Below are positions 60,738-64,000 of a DNA stretch of 64,000 nucleotides, piece after piece. The stretch is from Ruminococcaceae bacterium UBA7127. Lineage in GTDB: Bacteria > Bacillota > Clostridia > Oscillospirales > Acutalibacteraceae. Made by a program: the position numbers and the translations under genes. The notes beneath the pieces are model-generated. The model was not told where the DNA came from. It made no database searches and saw only the letters and a program-made list of their open reading frames with translations. Position 1 is the first letter of the stretch. Each line of letters opens with the position of its first letter. The DNA is taken from the NCBI GenBank assembly GCA_002493005.1, contig DKXL01000016.1, positions 37,324-101,323 on the forward strand, given 5' to 3'.

Positions 60738-62087
60738 ATGAAACACTTTACTCTTGAAGAAATCACCCTTGCCTGCAGCGGCAGATATGTGGGCGATGAA
60801 AATCTTAAGCAAACCGCAATCACCTCCGTTGAGCGTGACAGCCGTCAGATAAAGGACGGCAGCCTGTTTCTTGCTATCAAAGGCGAGCGTGTAGACGGAC
60901 ACGATTTTGTGCAAAAATGCTACGATTCGGGAGCAGTCTGCGCAATCTGCGAAAAAGATATTCCAAACGCATCAAAACCGTATATTCTTGTCAGTTCAAC
61001 CCTTGAGGCTGTCAAAGCAATCGGCAAAGCTTACCGAAATAAATTTGACATTCCCGTAATCGGAGTGTCCGGCAGCGTGGGCAAAACCTCAACTAAGGAA
61101 ATGCTCTACGCCGTGCTTTCTCAAAAATTCAGGACTCACAAAACACAGGGCAATCTCAACAACGAGCTTGGTGTTCCTCTGACGCTGCTTGCTATGCCTG
61201 AGGACAGTGAAGCGGCAGTTATTGAGATGGGTATTTCTGATTTTGGCGAAATGACAAGACTTTCCGAAATAGTTCAACCGACAATCTGTGTACTTACAAT
61301 TATCGGCGAATGTCATCTTGAAAATCTGGGCGACAGAAACGGTGTTCTCAAGGCAAAAACCGAGATGTTTAAATTTGCCCGCCCAAATGCAAGCTATATC
61401 CTCAACGGCGATGACGATATGCTGTCTTCCGTCACTGATATTGACGGCAAAAGACCTGTCTTTTTCGGCTTTTCTTCCGACAATGACTACTATGCACAAG
61501 ACATACAAAACAACGCCGAGGGCAAAATAGGCTGTACTCTCTGTTTTGACGACACGCGTCTTTGCGTTACTATTCCTGCAATCGGCAGTTATATGGTTAG
61601 CAATGCGCTTGCCGCTGTTGCCGTTGGAAAGCTGCTCGGACTTAATGACGAACAGCTCAAAAACGGTGTTCAAAGCTACAAAACAGTCGGCAGTCGCGCC
61701 AATGTTATAAACACATCAAGCCTCAAAATTATCGACGACTGCTACAATGCAAATCCCACCTCGGTCAAGGCATCCCTTGACACGCTGTGCAACTTTGACG
61801 GCAGAAAGGTTGCAGTGTTGGGGGATATGAAAGAACTCGGCACTGACGAACTCAAACTGCATTTTGACACAGGCGCATACGCAAAGCAAATAGGTGTTGA
61901 CCTTGTAATCGCAGTGGGCACGCTTGCAAAAGAGCTTGCAAACGGTTCAGACGGCGTATGGTGCAGTGATATTGAAAACGCAAAATCAAAGCTTACTGAG
62001 CTTTTGCGCAAAGGCGACATTGTGCTTGTAAAAGCATCTCATTCAATGCGGTTCGAAAAAATAGTTGATTTTTTGCGTAATTTTTAG
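60738..62087 (+). CDS. murF: UDP-N-acetylmuramoyl-tripeptide--D-alanyl-D-alanine ligase
   Basis: Adds D-Ala-D-Ala to UDP-MurNAc-tripeptide, the last cytoplasmic step of the wall precursor. The 449-aa protein shows the N-terminal MurF domain with DSRQIKDGSLFLAIKGERVDGHDF (about 35-58), the ATP-binding VSGSVGKTSTKEML (about 110), the metal-binding MGISDFGEM and ECHLENL, and the C-terminal domain with DCYNANPTSVKASLDTL (about 335). It begins 24 bp after ddl, with ACGGAG before the ATG. The two form a wall-precursor operon. Confidence 0.95.
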   Translation: MKHFTLEEITLACSGRYVGDENLKQTAITSVERDSRQIKDGSLFLAIKGERVDGHDFVQKCYDSGAVCAICEKDIPNASKPYILVSSTLEAVKAIGKAYRNKFDIPVIGVSGSVGKTSTKEMLYAVLSQKFRTHKTQGNLNNELGVPLTLLAMPEDSEAAVIEMGISDFGEMTRLSEIVQPTICVLTIIGECHLENLGDRNGVLKAKTEMFKFARPNASYILNGDDDMLSSVTDIDGKRPVFFGFSSDNDYYAQDIQNNAEGKIGCTLCFDDTRLCVTIPAIGSYMVSNALAAVAVGKLLGLNDEQLKNGVQSYKTVGSRANVINTSSLKIIDDCYNANPTSVKASLDTLCNFDGRKVAVLGDMKELGTDELKLHFDTGAYAKQIGVDLVIAVGTLAKELANGSDGVWCSDIENAKSKLTELLRKGDIVLVKASHSMRFEKIVDFLRNF

Positions 62088-62134
62088 CATTTTCCGATAT
62101 TTACCCTAAAGATGATAAAACATTAAAATTTTTG

Positions 62135-62163
62135 TTGACAAATTAAAAAATCAGGAATATAAT
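62135..62163 (+). promoter_or_regulatory. Promoter of the trp T-box operon
   Basis: TTGACA (62135-62140), 17-bp spacer, TATAAT (62158-62163), a full consensus promoter just before the T-box. Confidence 0.85.
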
Positions 62164-62169
62164 ATTAGC

Positions 62170-62443
62170 AATAATTAAAACCTATGAGCAAGAGTAGTAA
62201 GAATTTTTGAGGTTTTCAGAGAGTCGGTGGGTGGTGCGAACCGATAACGGAGATTTTTCCGAATGGACTTGTGAGGGCGGACCGAAAGCGTTGGCAAGTA
62301 GTTTCCGACGGAGCTCAACCGTTACAGTGAGAGGCATATGTCAGTATGCTGTTAAGCGGACGTTTATCGTCAATTTGGGTGGTACCGCAGAAGTTGAATT
62401 ATCAGGCTTTTGTCCCTTTTGGGACAAAAGCCTTTTTGTTTTT
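62170..62443 (+). promoter_or_regulatory. Tryptophan-specific T-box riboswitch with terminator, upstream of trpB
   Basis: The leader has the T-box hallmarks: AGAGAGTCGGTGGGTGGTGCGAACCGAT in stem I (62219-62244, split here at the known positions), the specifier in GAA-TGG-A (TGG at 62264-62266, the Trp codon), and GGGTGGTACCGC (62377-62388), which pairs with the NCCA end of uncharged tRNA. A terminator (stem 62404-62416 with 62421-62433, then a T-run) follows. Uncharged tRNA-Trp would stabilise the antiterminator and permit expression of trpBA. Confidence 0.95.
62404..62443 (+). terminator. T-box terminator
   Basis: Perfect 13-bp stem AGGCTTTTGTCCC/GGGACAAAAGCCT with TTTT loop, then TTTTTG and TTTTTT. 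It is the off state of the Trp T-box. Confidence 0.95.
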
Positions 62444-62552
62444 CACAGTCTTTGCACAGACACGGCTTTTGCTTACTCCCCAATCAAAACATTTCCGCGA
62501 AAAATGCAATAAATATTTGAGATAATTAAAGTTTGGATAAGGAGAAAAATAA

Positions 62553-63737
62553 ATGTCAAAAGGAAAGTTTGGTATTCACGGCGGACAATTTGTTCCCGAA
62601 ACGCTGATGAATACAATCAACGAATTTGAAGAAGCGTACAATCACTACAAAAATGATCCGGAATTTGTTTCGGAGCTCGATACGCTTATGCGCGAATACG
62701 CAGGCAGACCGTCACGCCTTTATTATGCAGAAAAGATGACCAAGGACTTGGGCGGCGCCAAGATATATTTAAAGAGAGAAGATTTAAACCACACAGGCTC
62801 TCACAAGCTCAACAACTGTCTGGGTCAATGCCTGCTTGCCAAAAAAATGGGCAAAACCAGAGTTATTGCCGAAACAGGCGCCGGTCAGCACGGCGTTGCA
62901 ACCGCAACTGTGGCCGCTCTGCTCGGACTTGAATGTGAGATTTTTATGGGTAAGGAAGACACCATCCGCCAGGCTCTTAATGTATACAGAATGAAACTCC
63001 TCGGCGCAAAGGTCAACGCTGTTGAAACAGGAACAATGACTCTCAAGGACGCCGTAAACGAGGCGATGCGCGAATGGACAAATCGTGTGTCGGATACTCA
63101 CTATGTTCTTGGCTCGGTAATGGGTCCCCATCCGTTCCCGACCGTTGTGCGTGACTTTCAGAGCGTTATCGGCAAAGAAATCAAAGCTCAGTTAATGGAA
63201 AAAGAAGGCAAACTTCCCGATGTTGTAATGGCGTGCGTAGGCGGCGGCAGTAATGCAATGGGCGCTTTCTATGAATTTATAAAGGACGAAAGCGTTGCGC
63301 TTATCGGCTGCGAAGCGGCAGGCTTGGGCGTTGACAACCCAAAGAATGCCGCAACAATCGCAAACGGCACACTCGGCATATTTCACGGAATGAAGTCATA
63401 TTTCTGCCAAAACGAATACGGTCAGATTGCTCCCGTTTACTCGATTTCGGCAGGGCTTGACTATCCGGGCATAGGCCCTGAGCACGCTAACCTGAGCGAC
63501 ACAGGACGAGCAACATATGTTCCTGTTACCGACGAAGAGGCAGTCAGCGCATTTGAGTATCTTTCAAAGACCGAGGGCATTATTCCCGCTATTGAAAGCT
63601 CACACGCAGTTGCTCACTGCATTAAAATTGCACCGACTATGGATAAGGACAAAATCATTGTAGTCAACCTCTCAGGCAGAGGTGACAAAGACGTTGCGGC
63701 AATCGCAAGATACAGAGGGGAGGATATTTATGAGTGA
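62553..63737 (+). CDS. trpB: Tryptophan synthase beta chain
   Basis: PLP enzyme that joins indole with serine to make tryptophan. The 394-aa protein shows FGIHGGQFVPETLM at the start, the PLP Lys in HTGSHKLNNCLGQ (about residue 84), GAGQHGVATAT (about 110), and the phosphate-binding GGGSNAMG (about 230). The length and motifs fit the TrpB1 type that works with TrpA. AAGGAG precedes the ATG. It is the first gene after the Trp T-box, and its end overlaps the trpA start by 8 bp. Confidence 0.97.
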   Translation: MSKGKFGIHGGQFVPETLMNTINEFEEAYNHYKNDPEFVSELDTLMREYAGRPSRLYYAEKMTKDLGGAKIYLKREDLNHTGSHKLNNCLGQCLLAKKMGKTRVIAETGAGQHGVATATVAALLGLECEIFMGKEDTIRQALNVYRMKLLGAKVNAVETGTMTLKDAVNEAMREWTNRVSDTHYVLGSVMGPHPFPTVVRDFQSVIGKEIKAQLMEKEGKLPDVVMACVGGGSNAMGAFYEFIKDESVALIGCEAAGLGVDNPKNAATIANGTLGIFHGMKSYFCQNEYGQIAPVYSISAGLDYPGIGPEHANLSDTGRATYVPVTDEEAVSAFEYLSKTEGIIPAIESSHAVAHCIKIAPTMDKDKIIVVNLSGRGDKDVAAIARYRGEDIYE

Positions 63738-64000
63738 TATAAAAAAAGCATTTGAAAACGGCAAAGCACTTATTCCTTTTGTCACAGCGGGCGACCCTGA
63801 CCTTGCCGTAACGCAAAAGCTGCTTATAGAAATGAGCAAATGCGGCGCAGACATTATTGAAATCGGGATTCCTTTTTCCGACCCTATTGCCGAGGGCGTT
63901 GCAATTCAGGAGGCTGATTTGCGTTCACTTGCCGCAGGCACAACCACAGACAAAATATTTAATGCCGTCAAGGAGGTGCGCAGTGACATAAAGTGCGCTC
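63730..64000 (+). CDS. trpA: Tryptophan synthase alpha chain (partial, runs off the window)
   Basis: Cleaves indole-3-glycerol phosphate to indole and glyceraldehyde-3-phosphate, passing indole to TrpB. The first 90 codons are present: MSDIKKAFENGKALIPFVTAGDPDL... and then the catalytic-Glu motif ADIIEIGIPFSDPIAEG. The gene starts at 63730, 8 bp before the end of trpB, so the two subunits are co-translated. The window ends inside it. Confidence 0.93.
   Translation, partial: MSDIKKAFENGKALIPFVTAGDPDLAVTQKLLIEMSKCGADIIEIGIPFSDPIAEGVAIQEADLRSLAAGTTTDKIFNAVKEVRSDIKCA

Overview
The window is 64 kb of a low-GC, anaerobic, probably spore-forming Firmicute, most likely a gut clostridium of the Ruminococcaceae/Oscillospiraceae type. 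The evidence is a spoIIID-like gene, pyruvate:ferredoxin oxidoreductase next to pyruvate formate-lyase (strict anaerobic fermentation), a secreted transglutaminase-like protein with a dockerin-like double repeat, an hrcA-led heat-shock operon with a CIRCE operator, a tryptophan T-box, a ZTP riboswitch and many TTGACA/TATAAT promoters with 17-bp spacers. The species cannot be fixed from the sequence alone. Most of the window is core chromosome; I see no prophage, transposase, integrase, tRNA or CRISPR array.

Layout. 0-9 kb: cell-surface sugar genes (capD-like dehydratase then glmS), a membrane-anchored metallophosphoesterase, and a three-gene methionine/C1 operon (metF, a separate MetH-activation protein, metH without its activation domain). 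9-14 kb: dockerin-bearing transglutaminase, spoIIID, a DegT aminotransferase, a repeat-filled gap, and a hypoxanthine/uracil-type DNA glycosylase. 14-17 kb: pflB-pflA behind a ZTP riboswitch with terminator. 17-26 kb: a DUF5662 protein, a secreted L,D-transpeptidase, a lipoprotein combining a metal/siderophore-type binding protein with a peptidoglycan-binding domain, a DUF815 ATPase, a stand-alone 5S rRNA, an FkbM methyltransferase, and mgtE preceded by a short upstream ORF. 26-36 kb: PPOX protein, AraC regulator, nifJ, HAD phosphatase, MATE exporter, DUF1275 and CpXC proteins. 36-42 kb: a split 2-hydroxyacyl-CoA dehydratase activase system and a DUF2238-like membrane protein lying between inverted repeat clusters. 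42-51 kb: Mrp/Nbp35 ATPase, two membrane proteins of unknown function, and hrcA-grpE-dnaK-dnaJ-prmA. 51-57.5 kb: a small membrane protein with its HTH regulator, then an ABC exporter with a two-component system. 57.5-64 kb: an acyl-CoA synthetase, ddl-murF (wall precursor), and a Trp T-box driving trpB-trpA (trpA runs off the window).

The most notable unexplained signals are: (1) a family of intergenic units, each exactly 43 bp between inverted TCGGG...CCCGA ends, found eleven times in two sequence subtypes; (2) a mirror-image arrangement of these units around the DUF2238-like gene (40.7-41.9 kb); (3) a 33-codon upstream ORF before mgtE whose second and fourth residues are acidic, in place of the Mg2+ riboswitch one might expect; (4) a strongly structured leader before the dehydratase activase. 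None of these can be proven without comparison to other genomes or experiment.
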